From positions 1,105,815 to 1,169,814 of the forward strand of contig JAQFVV010012573.1 in assembly GCA_028023455.1 (NCBI GenBank): a stretch of DNA of 64,000 nt, in the 5' to 3' direction. The notes under the pieces are model-generated. The model did no database searches. It saw nothing but the letters and a program-made list of their open reading frames with translations, and had not been told where the DNA came from. Made by a program: the position numbers and the translations under genes. This DNA comes from Epiperipatus broadwayi (Eukaryota > Onychophora > Udeonychophora > Euonychophora > Peripatidae). Below, in pieces: positions 48,901-62,168 of this stretch. Each line of letters starts with the position of its first letter. Position 1 is the first letter of the stretch.

Positions 48901-51529
48901 TGAAAACTTTGGTTCTTGACTGAATTTGTGCTAAATACCTTAATTTTAATCAATCTAGCAAAGTAAACAATCTCTATTAAAGATAATTAAAATTATATAG
49001 TATTTAACATTCGAATTATTTCTCTACTTCTTCAGTACAACTTTTTTTTTTTATGAGATTTTTAAATTTTGATAGTGGTCTTTATGAGATATTTAAGTAA
49101 GATAAGTTCCCAACTTTTAAATAAATGGCTTTTAACATTATACAAATACTTTTTGTTATCAAGCAAGAAGAAAATTATCGGAAGCAGATGAGGCACAATA
49201 TGAATTCCTCATTTCTATTTTGCTTAAGAGATTTGCCGTTTTCTTGCTTATATACCATTATTATATAATTTCTTTCTAGGCAACATAAATGGAGTCTTAT
49301 TACTCTTCTCAATCTTCAAATTTGAAAGCTATCCAGTTTTAAGATGATGTTTAAAAAACGGGCTGAAATGAGTAAACTGCATTCATTAAAAAAAATATTA
49401 ATAGAAATCTATCTACCATCTTGGAATAATTAGCTTTAAGAAACTCCTAACAGTAGAAGACTAGATAATTCATCTCTTTAGAATACCAATTAAATTTAAT
49501 CTGAGATTAAACAAAATCAGATGTTTTTTATAATGAATATTTTTTTTTCAATGATCCTAAAAATGCTGATGCATTTATAAAATTCTATTGATGATTTTTG
49601 GGGAAAAGATGGACCTAGACCATGAAAACAACACAATGTTATTAGATTCAAGTGAAAGACCTCATCCTTTTTATACACTTTGTCAGTGTAGATATACTTT
49701 TGAAAGAAATATTATCATCATAACCAATGAATATATAAAATTATTAAATACAAGATTGACAGATTTAGAAAGAAATCATCATCAGAACACAATTAAAAGT
49801 TTTCTTTAATAATATTTATTTAAATTAATGTTAATAAAATTAATAGTCATTGATGAATTTCAACTTGCTCTTATCTATCTTAAACCACAAAAAGCTACAG
49901 AAATACACAACATACTTTAAGAGTCTTTAAAAAATTTGAATCTATAAACAAAGCATAGTTGACAAAATTATTTTACCTATATTGTTCATATGAAACTATT
50001 CCAAACAATTGGCATGGATATCAACATCTAAAATGTAATATAAACTATTAAGAATCCAAAAGGTTTTGTAATGATTGGAAACTCTTTATTTTTAAAACAG
50101 AGTGGTTTAAATTAAAAGGCAGCTGCTACAAACAAATTTTATTAATTATTCTTTTTGATCTAATCTCATGTCATATCTCTCATTGAAAGTTTCAATACTT
50201 TTTAAATGCAGAAAAATGATTAAATTACCTGACCAACAATTCAATTCAATTGTCTTTAGATGATATTTTTAGAAAATGCAAAATTTTACAAAATGGATCT
50301 TAATCTATTTTTCTAATATATTCATCAGAAATCTTTCAAAAACAATGCAGAAAATTAATATAGAATGATTTCATCACCTTGAAGTTATAAATTTTTTTTT
50401 TTAGAATTATATAATTCTCTCAATAAAGACAACTTTTCATTTCAATTGCAGGAAAACCTTATAAACTGATTGAGATTAACAGTAATCTTTGATTATATTC
50501 TAATTTATCTATGTAGATAAGATGTAATATAATTTCTAAAAGATGCTTTTGTAAAATTGCTTGACACTAATAATATTTGGGATTGTGATGCAAATATTCT
50601 AAAACAGTTTAAGTGCTAACATATAATGCTGAATACTATACTGCTGTTGGTATGTATGTGTGCTCACACTAAAGTCTGGATAAAAATAAATAGTACCATG
50701 AGAAATATTACTGGATATAATTTCATCTTTCTTTGTAATGGTTTCTCATTCTTTTACATATTAAAATAAAAATTGCATTGAAAAAATGTGAAAAAAAAAA
50801 CTGTTAAGTTAATAGATCTACCTCTAACTCAAAACATTGTTTCACAGTTAAGACACTTCAAATCAAAATTCATTGTTTTTCAACATTCCACTAAACAATT
50901 TTTGAATAAAGGAAAAATTGTGGCATAATATTATTTAGCAAATTTGTTCTTTTTTTTTTTTATAGTTTTAATAATAAAAATCTCACCACCTGGTTTAGAA
51001 CAATTCATGCTTTAAAAGTTAAATTTAAATATCTGACTTACGATTATGACAAAGCTTATATCACATAGTAAATGAATGTTCAGTTTATGTAAGAATGAAA
51101 AAAATAAAAAAATTAATATTTGTGAATAGTTGACTGTCTGAAAAAAAATCCATTTGCTTAATGAACAAAATTGAAAATTTACAGCTTTGAAAAGAATATA
51201 GCAGGAACAAACTTATATTTATACTATTGTCAGCTTAAATGATTAATAGATGTTGGTCAATAATACTTGTTAAATATATATCATTACTATTTTATTCATA
51301 ACTCCAGATAGTTTCTGACTAATGGGTTAATTAAGATTTTGAAACTGGAATTAGTGCTCTTGGATTTTTTGAAATGTAATGCACTTTTTTATTTTGTGGT
51401 CATCATTTATTTTTTTGTACTACTAAGCTATTAATCTAAAATTTAAAAAAAAAACACAATATATTTTGATATTCTCAATTTTTGCACAATGATATAATTA
51501 TGAAAACAAGTTAGCTTTAAAAAAGTATA
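45956..51529. other. Long AT-rich stretch without a supported gene
   Basis: Only low-complexity ORFs below 80 codons. A (TTTA)n run lies at about 47647-47670. Nothing else is recognised. Confidence 0.4.
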
Positions 51530-51680
51530 TTAGATCCAGAAATTCAACAGCATTAGGTCTAGTTTCAAAAACTTGCCACTGGATAAACCCATAAACCAGA
51601 TATTAATCTGGGGATATAGATAAAATAAGACTGGATAGAAATTCGATAAAATTACCATCCAGCATCTATTGATTGCTCAA
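51530..51680 (+). repeat. Fossil of the 26 kb hammerhead repeat
   Basis: The order of motifs follows the plus-strand unit at 26440-26590: TTAGATCC, CACTGGATAAACCCATAAAC (a corrupted hammerhead core and stem II), AATCTGGGGATATAGAT (cleavage site and stem I), ATAGAAATT, and CATCCAGCATCTATTGATTG (compare GGCATCCACTGATTACTC). The CTGANGA and GAAA core elements are both mutated (CTGGATA, GATA), so the ribozyme should be dead. Confidence 0.6.
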
Positions 51681-53679
51681 GATTGTAGTAAATAAAAGAA
51701 CAGTTGTAGTATAAATATAAATTTCCTCCTAAAAAGCATAGTTTAATCTGGAGTTTTATATGATTGTTTTTAACTATTAAATCAAACTATTTAGATTCAA
51801 AGCTAGTATTTTTTTTGGAGTCATATGACATTTATGTTATTCTGTATTGAATTGAATATGAGCATAGAATCCATATTGGATTGAATATGAGCATTTTAAT
51901 GCCATTGACTTTAATTTCACAAGATGAGTATATATTTTGAAGCCAATGGAAACAATAGACCAAAATTTAAATAACCAATCAAAAATGGGTAGGTAGTCTA
52001 AAACATGAATTAAAATATATATCCAAGACAATAATCTTAAATTGATGTTCTTTTTTTTTTGAAAGTATCTGTGCTACCTTTGGCTTCCCAAATATTGCTA
52101 AATCATTTAATAATAATAAAGCTGAGAAGAGTCAATGAACATATCAATGTGTAAATGGTAGAAATATAAAAAAATAAATATATTTTAAAATTTCTGAATT
52201 TGAATCTTGACTTTAATTAACATTTTACAATTTTTTGTTAATGCATACTAGACTATTAATTTTATCACAAAACAATTATTATTTTTATTTATTTTTTGAA
52301 AAAATCCATTGAATGTTATTTTAGTTATGAGATAATAAGCAATGGCATTGTACAATTGCGACCACTTTAAAATTTGAGTTGGCAATTTAGAAAAACATCA
52401 TATGACTCTAGGAAATAATATTAGTTTTAATAGTTAGATTTAATAATTAAAAATGCAATTATCATATAGATATATTGAAAAAGGTATATAATTTGTATAA
52501 TATTACAACAATTTTTTTAAATGACTTTTTTTTGACAAATTCTTAGATTTAATTAATATTTTTATTTTCATATTTGTCTTTAAATTGTATTTTTAATTAA
52601 AAAAACTTAATCTTTATTTTATCTTTACATTTTTTACAAAAAAAATCACTTAATATAAAACCTAAAATATTAACTTTACAGATGAAAAAAAACTAATAAA
52701 CAGAAATAAGCAATCCAAACAAAAGAAATCATTTCAGATTTTAAGCTAAAAAAGAGAAATTTAATAAAAAAAATTCTACTAAATTTGTATATTTAAAACA
52801 AATTTCATTAAACTATAAGTTGTCATAATAAAAATATTTTTTGAATTATTAAAATTCAATTTTTAATTACAAAAAAAAGTTATTGAGAGTAGGTGTTTTC
52901 TAATTAATCTCAGAAAATTTTTAGCTGTTTAATTTTGTGCTAAAAAGTTAATATACTTTTACCTGAAAAAAGGATATTTTAATGTGAGAGTTTACCATGG
53001 TGATTATCATCACCACTTTGTACATTATTATTTTGACTTGTAATTAATTATTTGCTACAATAGTTTTTTAAAACAATTGAAAAAAAATATTTTTTTTAAA
53101 AAACATTCACAACTTTTTAAAATGGTGACCATTTTATAAGATGAATGATGCTATAAGATAGTGACTTAATAAAAGAATAATATTGTGACATTCATATTAA
53201 AAATATACTTTACATAGTTTATTCAGTACACATTGTACAATATTATGTTTTGATTGTAGAATTAAATACAGTTAATGTAGGTACCAAATTTTAGCCAGTA
53301 TTTTTGCAAAACAATCAGTGCTTTCATTTATGAGATAGTCAAACATAAAAAGAAATTACATTGTTAACAACATAATCAAAAGCATACTTTGATTACATAT
53401 AGTGGAAAAATATATAATAATAAATTTTAAATTGTGCAACCTAGGTAAAATATATTCACTTAATCAATTTTGGCTTTAAAATTCTTATGAATGTTATTTT
53501 GCTTGCAGCTGAAAATCTGACCATCATAATTATAAAATACAATCATTATAATTGTAAGTTATATTGAGAATGAATTGATTGCATTCAAAAATGCAGCTAA
53601 TAATAAACTTTAACTCTTTTGAGTTTTGATTACAATTCATGATTTTCTTTGTTCTCACATTCACTACAAAATTTAAGAT
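51681..53679. other. AT-rich DNA, nothing recognised
   Basis: A short imperfect direct repeat (TTGAATTGAATATGAGCAT and GGATTGAATATGAGCATTTT, about 51847-51899) is visible. No gene is seen. Confidence 0.4.
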
Positions 53680-54390
53680 TAAACCATTATTACTTATCAG
53701 AGAATAATAAATTTGACTTCATTTGATAGATATTTTTGTTTACTACTGATATAAATTTTAAATGTACACATTTTTTTCTACTAATATTAAAAAATTGAGA
53801 TTGTAATCAAAACAAAAAGATTACACATAATCATTTCTAATAAATTGAAAGTATGCTAGCCTTTCACATGTGCAATTATAACTGAGACAGCCAATCAGAT
53901 TACAAATAATCATTTCTAGAAAGATTATTTTTATTTTACAAAATCAATGAAATCTTCATTATTTCTGATTTTAAAAAAAATCTGAATGAACATTTATTTA
54001 TTCCTGTTATATCTAATGAAATATCATTTAAAAGTTTAAAAATTTTCAGTGTTCATTGCAAAATTATGATATTCTTATATTCATAATTATAATTAGATTG
54101 CTTACATAGAAAGCTTTTAAATAGTTTCAAGCCATATTTGCATTGGCCATTAATATAACATTTTATTTTTAAAAATAAAGTATTTCCATTCCAAATAAGT
54201 TATTAATAACTTATATTTTTGATATCTAATAAATATCGCATAAATTATTGTATAAAACATCTAAAATTGTAATAAATTCACAAATAAACATGTTTTTGAT
54301 TATTCAAACTATTTTCTTTAAACAATGTCATAAAAATTGTGACATTTGACAATCCTGCCATAATACAATAGATATACTTATCAGGGTGGA
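53680..54390. repeat. Old diverged repeat, second copy of 40740-41450
   Basis: See 40740-41450. Same orientation. Confidence 0.45.
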
Positions 54391-55707
54391 GCTTAATTCT
54401 TTTATTTAAAGAAATTTTTTGATTTTCTTGCCATTTGTCAAATTTTTTGAATTAAAATTTTATATTATAAGGTATATAAGAAAATACATATATTACAAAT
54501 ATAATGCTAGTGAAAATTCTCACTAAGAGGTGAATTAGCCAAAAATGAAGATATTCATCCAGAAACACCATTTAGGTAATTGTATGATCAAAAATAACTA
54601 AACATAAGCTAAAAGATTTATTTGCTTAATTTTAATAAATAATCTTATAATTTGATTCTTATATATTCAAGGTAATGGAAATTTATATCATAAACATAAA
54701 AAATGCAGTATTAAAAAGAATGATTTAATTATTAACATTATTAGCCCTTTAACATATTGACATTTTCTATGATTAGTCTTGGTGGCAATTTTTGACAATA
54801 TTGAACACTTGATTTTAATATTAAATTTTTATTCTATATTAAAATTCAATAAATTGTGATTGATTTTTTAGAAATATAAATTTATAAATGAAGTACATTC
54901 TAAAAATTATATTTGAAATTTGTAAATATTAAAAAAATAAGAACAAAGAATTTTTTCTCATTCAACAGTGTGCACAAAGACAGCCAAGCTAGAAACTCCA
55001 GAAAATAAATAAAATTTTTGTTGACTAAAATCTATTTTTAAAATGGGAATGAATAAATGGGAAGCCATCAAATATCTATCAAATTATGTTCTAAATTTAA
55101 AACTGAATCATAATTTTAAAATATTTCAAAAGCACAACATTACTGATCTGTATTAAAGGGCATTACAATATTACCAATCATAATTTTCTTTATAAATGTT
55201 ATGGTCAAATTTATTAACTTATTTTTAAAAATAATATATAAATAAAATCAAGATGTAAACATATATTTTTTTATTTTAAATAATTATTATACAATTATTG
55301 CATAAACATAGACATTAATTTTTAAGAAACTAGACAAAATATTAACTTTTCTGCTATTCCAAAAATCTTTTTAAAATAATTTCACAACTGATCTTGAAAC
55401 CACAGAACAATAAATTAGAACTATTATGCATGTGAAAGTTAGATTAAATTATTTTGATATTACTGACTATTGAAAAGTACTAACTTCTTCAGATTTTTTA
55501 TTAATTCACAAATTTACATTAATTGTATTATCTAGTGTCAAATGAGTTCAAAAACTGAAAAAAAAAACAATATTAAGACTGCATCAAGGAATAATTTAAA
55601 GTAAAAGTACTACTAACATTGTTTTCAAACAAATTTTCATATAGTACATCAGAGCTCAAAGTCAAAAAATTAAAACTATAGGAATAAACTAAATTATATT
55701 TTCTGAC
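54391..55707. other. AT-rich DNA, nothing recognised
   Basis: Possible further eroded copies of the preceding repeat; no gene. Confidence 0.35.
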
Positions 55708-55860
55708 AGAGATATTTTAAGTGCTGGCTCTGGCTAAGCATTTATCGTAAAGCTTGTAGAGGAATTGGCGGCAATCCTCATTGTTTATAACTTACAAACT
55801 TAAGAGATAGGGTCATGTGATCTATGATTCTTATTTTGACTATTTATAGTCTCTGCCATA

Positions 55861-55930
55861 AGTCTTATGCAATTTTATATTGCTAAGACTACTAATATAT
55901 GGGATGGCTGAAGATCTATCAGCCCCATAT
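55861..55930 (+). ncRNA. Two conserved hairpins of the monomer
   Basis: First stem: AGTCTTA.GCAA / TTGC.TAAGACT (55861-55890). Second stem: ATATGGG-at-GGCTGA / TCAGCC-CCATAT (55897-55930). Equivalent positions in the 62 kb copy are GGCTT/AAGCC and ATATGG...CTGAA / TTCAG..CCATAT, paired but different in sequence. Confidence 0.65.
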
Positions 55931-56071
55931 AGCTATTTGAGTTGGATAGCTGGGTTTGAAGATATTTAGATGTCTGAAAATTTTAGATTTTCCACTCAGT
56001 AGTTAACTTTTAGATAAGTGCTTGGCTTTGGGTTGGTATTTTTAGATCTAGGGTCTGAACCTACCCTGACA

Positions 56072-56112
56072 CCTCTCTGAGGAGTGCCAAAGCACAAAAC
56101 CATGGCCAGGGG
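56072..56112 (+). ncRNA. Hammerhead ribozyme, probably inactive (G12A)
   Basis: Inner stem I CCTCT (56072-56076) pairs with AGGGG (56108-56112). Core CTGAGGA is at 56077-56083. Stem II GTGC-CAAA-GCAC is perfect. The conserved GAAA reads AAAA (56096-56099), so the catalytic G12 is replaced. Stem III is the palindrome CCATGG, and the cleavage triplet is GCC rather than GUC. The stems are preserved, but the catalytic residues are not. Confidence 0.7.
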
Positions 56113-56261
56113 TTTGTGGGGGTTCTTGTCAGAGATATTTTAAGTGCTGGCTCTGGCTAAGCATTTATCATAAAGCTTGTAGAGAAATTGGCAATCCTCA
56201 TTGTTTATAATTTACAAACTTAAGAGATAGGGTCATGTGATCTATGACTCTTATTTTGACT

Positions 56262-57109
56262 AAATTCATAAATTGTTTCTTTAAAAACAATTAATGGCTG
56301 CAAAAAAAGCAAAGTTTTATTGTTAAATACTACAAAAGCAAAAGAACTTTGATAATAGAACTTAAAATATACAAAAAATAAATATTGAAATCTATTTTCA
56401 CTCAATCAATTTTTGAAATAAAGTCCATACAAACAACATTTTACCTGCAACTAAAAATATAATTATTGCAACTGTAAGTTATTTTTGAAAAAAATATTTT
56501 TGTACATTATGCAGTTAATAATCAACTTAAATGATCTAACATTAATAAACATTAGTTTAAAATATCATTTATTTATGCAATTTTAAATCAATAATTTTGT
56601 AATTTGTTTTTGATATATTCAAAATAATGATAACTTTTATCATAAATATAAAAATATACAATACTGGCAAAAAGAAGAGAGATTTAATCATTTACATTAT
56701 TAAAACTGCAACAACCAATAGTATATTTTATAAATCTCATTTTTATTTTATTTTTATTAATTTATGTAAAATAAATAATTAATGAATTGTTGTTTTTTAA
56801 AAAATCTTAACAGTAATGTAAAAAAATTCAAAATTTTATTAATTACATATTACAAAAATAAAAAAAAACTTTGATAAGAGAACATAAAGTGCACCAAAAA
56901 TAAATTTCAAAATATATGTTTTATTTTAAATTAATGAATCATGATTCAGGAAATATTTTCTAGCTAAATAAGAACCAAATTGACAGAATGTCAGTTAAGA
57001 AATTACAATGTTTTTTAAAAATATATATAACTTTTTAATTAACAATATACACAGTAAAATGTGTATATACAATAATCAGATATCCAGAATAAAAATTATT
57101 TGTCAATGT
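56262..57109. other. AT-rich DNA, nothing recognised
   Basis: No supported gene or repeat boundary. Confidence 0.4.
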
Positions 57110-57330
57110 TGTTATAGATATATACTTAATATAATAATCAATCTAAAGATTGAGACAAACAATTAATGATATCTACAATTATTTAATTATCAACCCCAGC
57201 TTTCATCTTTTATTGAGATGTTTTCAAGATATAAAGTCTCAATAAGAGATGAAAGCTGGATTGATAATTATATAATTATAATTAGTTGTTTGTTTCAATT
57301 TTATTTAGATTGATTATTATATATAGTAAA
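57110..57330. repeat. Foldback (inverted-repeat) element, about 220 bp
   Basis: Arms of about 95 bases: the left runs through ATAATCAATCTAAA...ACAAACAATTAAT...CAGCTTTCATC..TATTGAGA. The right is its imperfect reverse complement TCTCAATAAGAGATGAAAGCTGG...TTAGATTGATTAT. The loop is about 18 bases around TTTTCAAGATATAAAG. AGTAAAATGTGTAT occurs on both sides (57054 and 57328), possibly an original flanking duplication. It looks like a decayed MITE or foldback element. Confidence 0.7.
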
Positions 57331-60300
57331 ATGTGTATTTATTAATTAAAATTGTTTCAATTTCATGCTTTATTTTTCAATTAAAATTTTTTATATATTT
57401 TGAATTTAAGTTAACAAATTATTTTTTCCCATATTATAATTACTTATTTTTTAGATGAGCCTTTTGATTTATCAGATATTTTGTACTAACCAATTGAGCT
57501 CACTGTCTGAGGATAAAGATGTACATAAATAAAATCAAAATTTAAACATTCTATATTTATTAAAAAACACATATTTAATAATTTTTCAATAAATAAATAA
57601 ATTAATACTCAATAATTTTTTTATTTTTACACTGACAATAAAAGGCTATTTTGTATAAATGTAGAAGTGTAATTTTATTTTATGAAAAATGTGCAGATTC
57701 TTTATTGTCTCTTTGGATCACAAATAGCTACTGATATCTAGATACTTGAGTTAGAATTAAAATCTCATCATTAGTAACTGTTTATTTACCTAAAGTAATT
57801 TTAAAATTAAAGTTTGTATTGTTAACTGATTGAAACAGATTCCTGCTATAGAGTTAAATTATAATCACTTGTAGCACTAATAAAAATTAACATAAAAGCA
57901 ATTAAAATATTAAAGTTATCTAAATCTGTCTGATTAAAATTTATGCACATAAATCATCCAATATTTCACTCTACTTTAGTCAGATTTTAATCATTATATT
58001 TTCTGATTCTCTACTATATATTATTTTAATATTATTTTTTACAATAAATATATATAAACAATCATTTATATTCTATTTTAAAACTTTATTTTTATGTATT
58101 TCTACAACTTGCAGGCTTTGAGTTTTGGTGTTTTAGATATTTGTTTTGTAAATGATGCTGGTAGTTTTTTCTGCTTTTAATTGCTTTTTGACACAATATT
58201 TAACAATATTTTTCCAGTTTTCATACTCACTTGACACTAGAAAGAAAATTAATGTAAAATTGATGTATTCATTAAAACAAAATCTGGAGAGGTCATTAAT
58301 TTTAAAGTAATTTAATCCAATCTCTATGTGTTTGATAGCTCCAGTTTGTCATTCTTAAGTTTTGAAATCAGTCATAGCAAAAAAAAATTTTTTTGTCTAG
58401 TTTATTTGAAATTAATGCTTATTTCTACACAATATTTGTATAATTATTATTTAAAACCAAAAGAATGCATGTATACATTCTGATTTTATTTGTATATGTT
58501 TTATTTTTAAAAATAGAAATTAATAAATTTGATTGTAATGTTAACAAAGAAAATTACAATAAGTGACTTTGTAACATTTTTTAAAGAGATTGGTAATATC
58601 TTTATCAGCATGGTGCTAGAAGCTTTTGAGATATTTTAAAATTAGAAGATGCTTTGATAGATTTTTAATGACTTCATAATTATTCATTCCTATTTTTAAT
58701 AATAAATTTAGTCAACAATGTTTTTATTAATATTCTGTAATCACTAGCTTGTACACTACTTGACAAGGAAAAAGTTCTTTGTTTTTTTATTACTTTTTTG
58801 CTCTTCTTATTTTTTCAATATTTACGAACTTCAAATATAATTTTTTAGTATAAATTTCAATTGTAATTTTATATTTCTCACAAATCAACCACAATTTATT
58901 CAATTCTAGTGTATCATAAACATTTAATATTAAAGTCAAATGTTGACCATTGATTAAAATTGGCACCGGCCAACAATAATAGAAAATATCAACTTGTTAG
59001 AGTCTTAACATGAGTATTCATAAAAGTTTATTTCTTTTGAATTTGTACAAATGTTTGTCAAATAAAAACAAAACAAAAAATTTTGACAAAAAGCATATAA
59101 ATAGTTTTAGATCTTAAAAAAAAGTAGTTGAGAGCATGAAATATGGTGCAGAAGGTTGTTTTATTTAAAAGTATTAAACCATATTAAAATAACACATCAA
59201 GATTAAGTTTAAAATCTTCACTAAAGGTATTTTTTTTAATATAACTGGATAATTATTTAGTATGAAATTAAAATAATCTTATTTAGTAGAGTACCATTCC
59301 AACTTTAAGTAAACAGTTCCACCAAGTTAACGTTTATTTATACTTTTTTTAGTTATTGTTATATATCAAGAAAATCTAATAAACCAATGCTAATTATAAA
59401 GCAGCAGAAGATGCTCCACAAAAAAAAAAAAAAAAAAATGTAAAATTTTTTGCGGTGTCATTTTTGGAGATCTAGTTCAAAAATTTATAGAAATAGATAA
59501 CGATTTCTCATGCAATATTAGGCATTCTTTACTGAATAAAAAATATCTTTTAGAATCTTTTTATGTTTATCTATGACGGAACAAAAAAAAAAACTAAAAC
59601 GAACAACTGAACTTAAGATAATATTTTTTTATTTTTATCGTCAATTTTCTAAAGATTTTGACAATGTATATCATGGTTTTGTGGAAATCATAAAATAATG
59701 GCATAAAATCAATAATTGTACTAATGTCAATAAAATTATTCACATACTTGTTTTCACTAATATGTCAGTTATGTTAAACAATTAGACAAGCAATAACAAG
59801 TATCTCTAATATTTATAACGAGTCCAATTGACACTGAGAATGCATGATAGTCTGTTTAATTGGAGATCCCAAATCAAATCTAAATGTTAAAAAATATTGA
59901 AAAAAAAAATAAAGTATTGACTTTTCAATTCTTTCTCCACTTTTATAGTTTTTTAAAAGATTTTGAAGTTAATGTTTTATTAAAAATTTCATGAAAAAGA
60001 ATTGTGAAAAAGAATTAATTTATAAACTGTATTTTTTATCATGTATTATTAGGTAATATATATATATTAATTAAACTCTTAAGCTAGACTTAAAGAAATT
60101 GTAAAAGACCTAAAAAAAGATCATATGTAAAATGGATAAATAAAGTAATTAGTGTTTATTGGTGGGACGTGAACATGAAAGATTATGGATCTTAGAAACT
60201 AGATTATACTTTAAAAGACCTTTGTTCTGCAGTAGATTGATAATGGTTAAAATTGGAAATGAATATAAATGATTTTCCTAATAAAAACATGTTTAAAACG

Positions 60301-61164
60301 TAGTAAAAATTTTAAAAAAAAAAATGCCTGCGTTGAACTTATATTTTTATGTTTGAAATCAATGACAACAGTATGACAAAAAATTGATATCTTTCAATTT
60401 ACTTTTGAATATTACTAATTTTTATATTTCATAATACAAAAGTATTAATAAAGTGAATTAAATATGTATGTATGAAGTTAAATTATCAGTAACAATTCAA
60501 ATTCACATAGTAAAAACAAATTCTTTCATTTTTTTTTCAATTTTTTATCAGCTGTCTTTTGTTTTATTCCATACAATATAATGGAGGTTAAGACAAGTAC
60601 CACTATCTTTTATTCTGAGCTTCAGTAAGTTTTCCTTTTTTTTTTTTTATTAAAGAGGAACATTTAATTTCATTTGTCGATCTCTGTACAAGTTTTTAAT
60701 GCCTCTAAACAAGACAAATGCATCCTAGAATTGTATGAATATTTACAGCTTATATCATTTATAAAGATCATTTCATTATCTGATACACATAGATTTTCTA
60801 AAGATTTAAAGAGAAGCTATTTTAAAAAAATTGTAGGCACATACAATCACACACATACATATATAAATAAAATAGTCATAACATAATCTAATACAGGTTC
60901 AAGTCCTTTCTGTAGAGAATTAGTGAAAAAGAAGACAATACTTGAAAGAATGGTCAACTATTAATTAATGAAAGTTTGTGGATTTGAATACGCATTTACT
61001 GACTAATAATTGGATAAATAGTTAGATGATATGATAATATTAATCTATTTGGGGAAAAATAGCTTTATATGAATATTAAATCATTAGGTAAATAAAACTT
61101 TAAAACAGATAATAAAAATCATTAATAATTTTAAAAAATAAAATAAACAATATATATAATAAAA
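57331..61164. other. AT-rich DNA without a supported gene
   Basis: Homopolymer runs (A19 at about 59420) and short low-complexity ORFs only. Confidence 0.4.
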
Positions 61165-61301
61165 CGTCAGATGTCACATATAGCTTGAACTTACAAATAT
61201 GTAAAATTAAGAGCATGCTAATTAGCTCTAAACAAGTTTTTTTTTATATTTATAATAAATGCTACTACAAGAGAAGGCATTCAAATCATTTCATCTTGGA
61301 T

Positions 61302-61360
61302 TGTCCCCATCCCCAGACCAGTTTCGACCTATGGATCTCTTCAGTGAGGAATTGGGACAT
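61302..61360 (-). ncRNA. Type I hammerhead ribozyme, intact core
   Basis: Minus strand: outer stem I TGTCCC pairs with GGGACA (6 bp), internal loop AATT/ATG, inner CCTCA pairs with TGGGG. Core CTGAAGA (plus 61338-61344). Stem II GATC-CATA-GGTC has one G-U pair. GAAA present. Stem III CTGG, then TC with cleavage predicted between plus positions 61316 and 61315. All invariant core bases are present, so this copy is the best candidate for activity. Confidence 0.85.
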
Positions 61361-61867
61361 TAGATTCAAAAAACCAACTCTAGCAAAGCATTTATCTAAA
61401 AATTAATTGTTAGAAGAAGATCTGAAACTTTTAGACATCTACATGTCTTTAAAGTTAGCTCTCCAACTGAAAAAAATCATATGGGCCTGAACTTCATTCA
61501 GATACTTCATATATTAGTAGGCTTAGCCATTTAATTTAGAACAAATCCCCAACAGCAAAATAATAATAGTAATAATAAAAAGTCAGATGTCACATGACTT
61601 ATATATAACTTGTACTTACAAATATGTAAAATTAAGAGCATGCTAATTAGCTCTAAACAAGCTTTTTTTTTAAATTTATAATAAATGCTACTACAAAAGA
61701 AGGCATTCAAATAATTTTATCTTGGATTGTCCCCATCCCCAGACCATATGATTTTTTCAGTTGGAGAGCTGACTTTAAAGACATGTAGATGTCTAAAAGT
61801 TTCAGATCTTCTTCTAACAATTAACTTTTAGATAAATGCTTTGCTTGAGTTGGTTTTTTGAATCTAA

Positions 61868-61923
61868 TGTCCAACTCCTCACTGAAGAGACCCATAGGTC
61901 AAAACCGGTCTGGGGATGGGAAC
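61868..61923 (+). ncRNA. Hammerhead ribozyme with G12A change
   Basis: Core CTGAAGA at 61882-61888; stem II GACC-CATA-GGTC is perfect. The following GAAA reads AAAA (61901-61904), removing the catalytic G12. Palindromic stem III CCGG (61905-61908), TC, then TGGGG pairing with CCTCA (61877-61881). Predicted to fold but not to cleave. Confidence 0.8.
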
Positions 61924-62099
61924 AATCCAAGATAAAATGATTTGAATGCCTTCTCTTGTAGTAGCATTTATTATAAATAAAAAAAGCTTGTTTAGAGCTA
62001 ATTAGCATGCTCTTAATTTTATGTATTTGTAAGTACAAGCTATATATAAGTCATGTGACATCTGATTTTTTATTATTACTATTATTATTTTGCTGTTGG

Positions 62100-62168
62100 G
62101 GCTTTGGCAAAATTAAATGGCTAAGCCTACTAATATATGGAGTATCTGAATGAAGTTCAGGCCCATAT
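62100..62168 (+). ncRNA. Two conserved hairpins of the monomer
   Basis: GGCTT...AAGCC (62100-62127) and ATATGG-agta-TCTGAA / TTCAGG-CCATAT (62135-62168) lie about 130-190 bases upstream of the next hammerhead, as in the 55.9 and 26.3 kb repeats. Confidence 0.6.

Larger units (their letters stand above)
55708..56261 (+). mobile_element. Hammerhead-bearing repeat, 1.3 tandem units
   Basis: The first 134 bases (55708-55841) recur at 56131-56261 (AGAGATATTTTAAGTGCTGG ... TTATTTTGACT), giving a monomer of 423 bp. Between them lie two hairpins (55861-55890 and 55897-55930) and one hammerhead (about 56072-56112). The segment TAGATGTCT...TAACTTTTAGATAAGTGCTT...GGTTGGT is shared with the 61-62 kb repeat, so the two are one superfamily. 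It codes for nothing. Tandem monomers of this size with a type I hammerhead are the hallmark of animal retrozymes. Confidence 0.75.
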
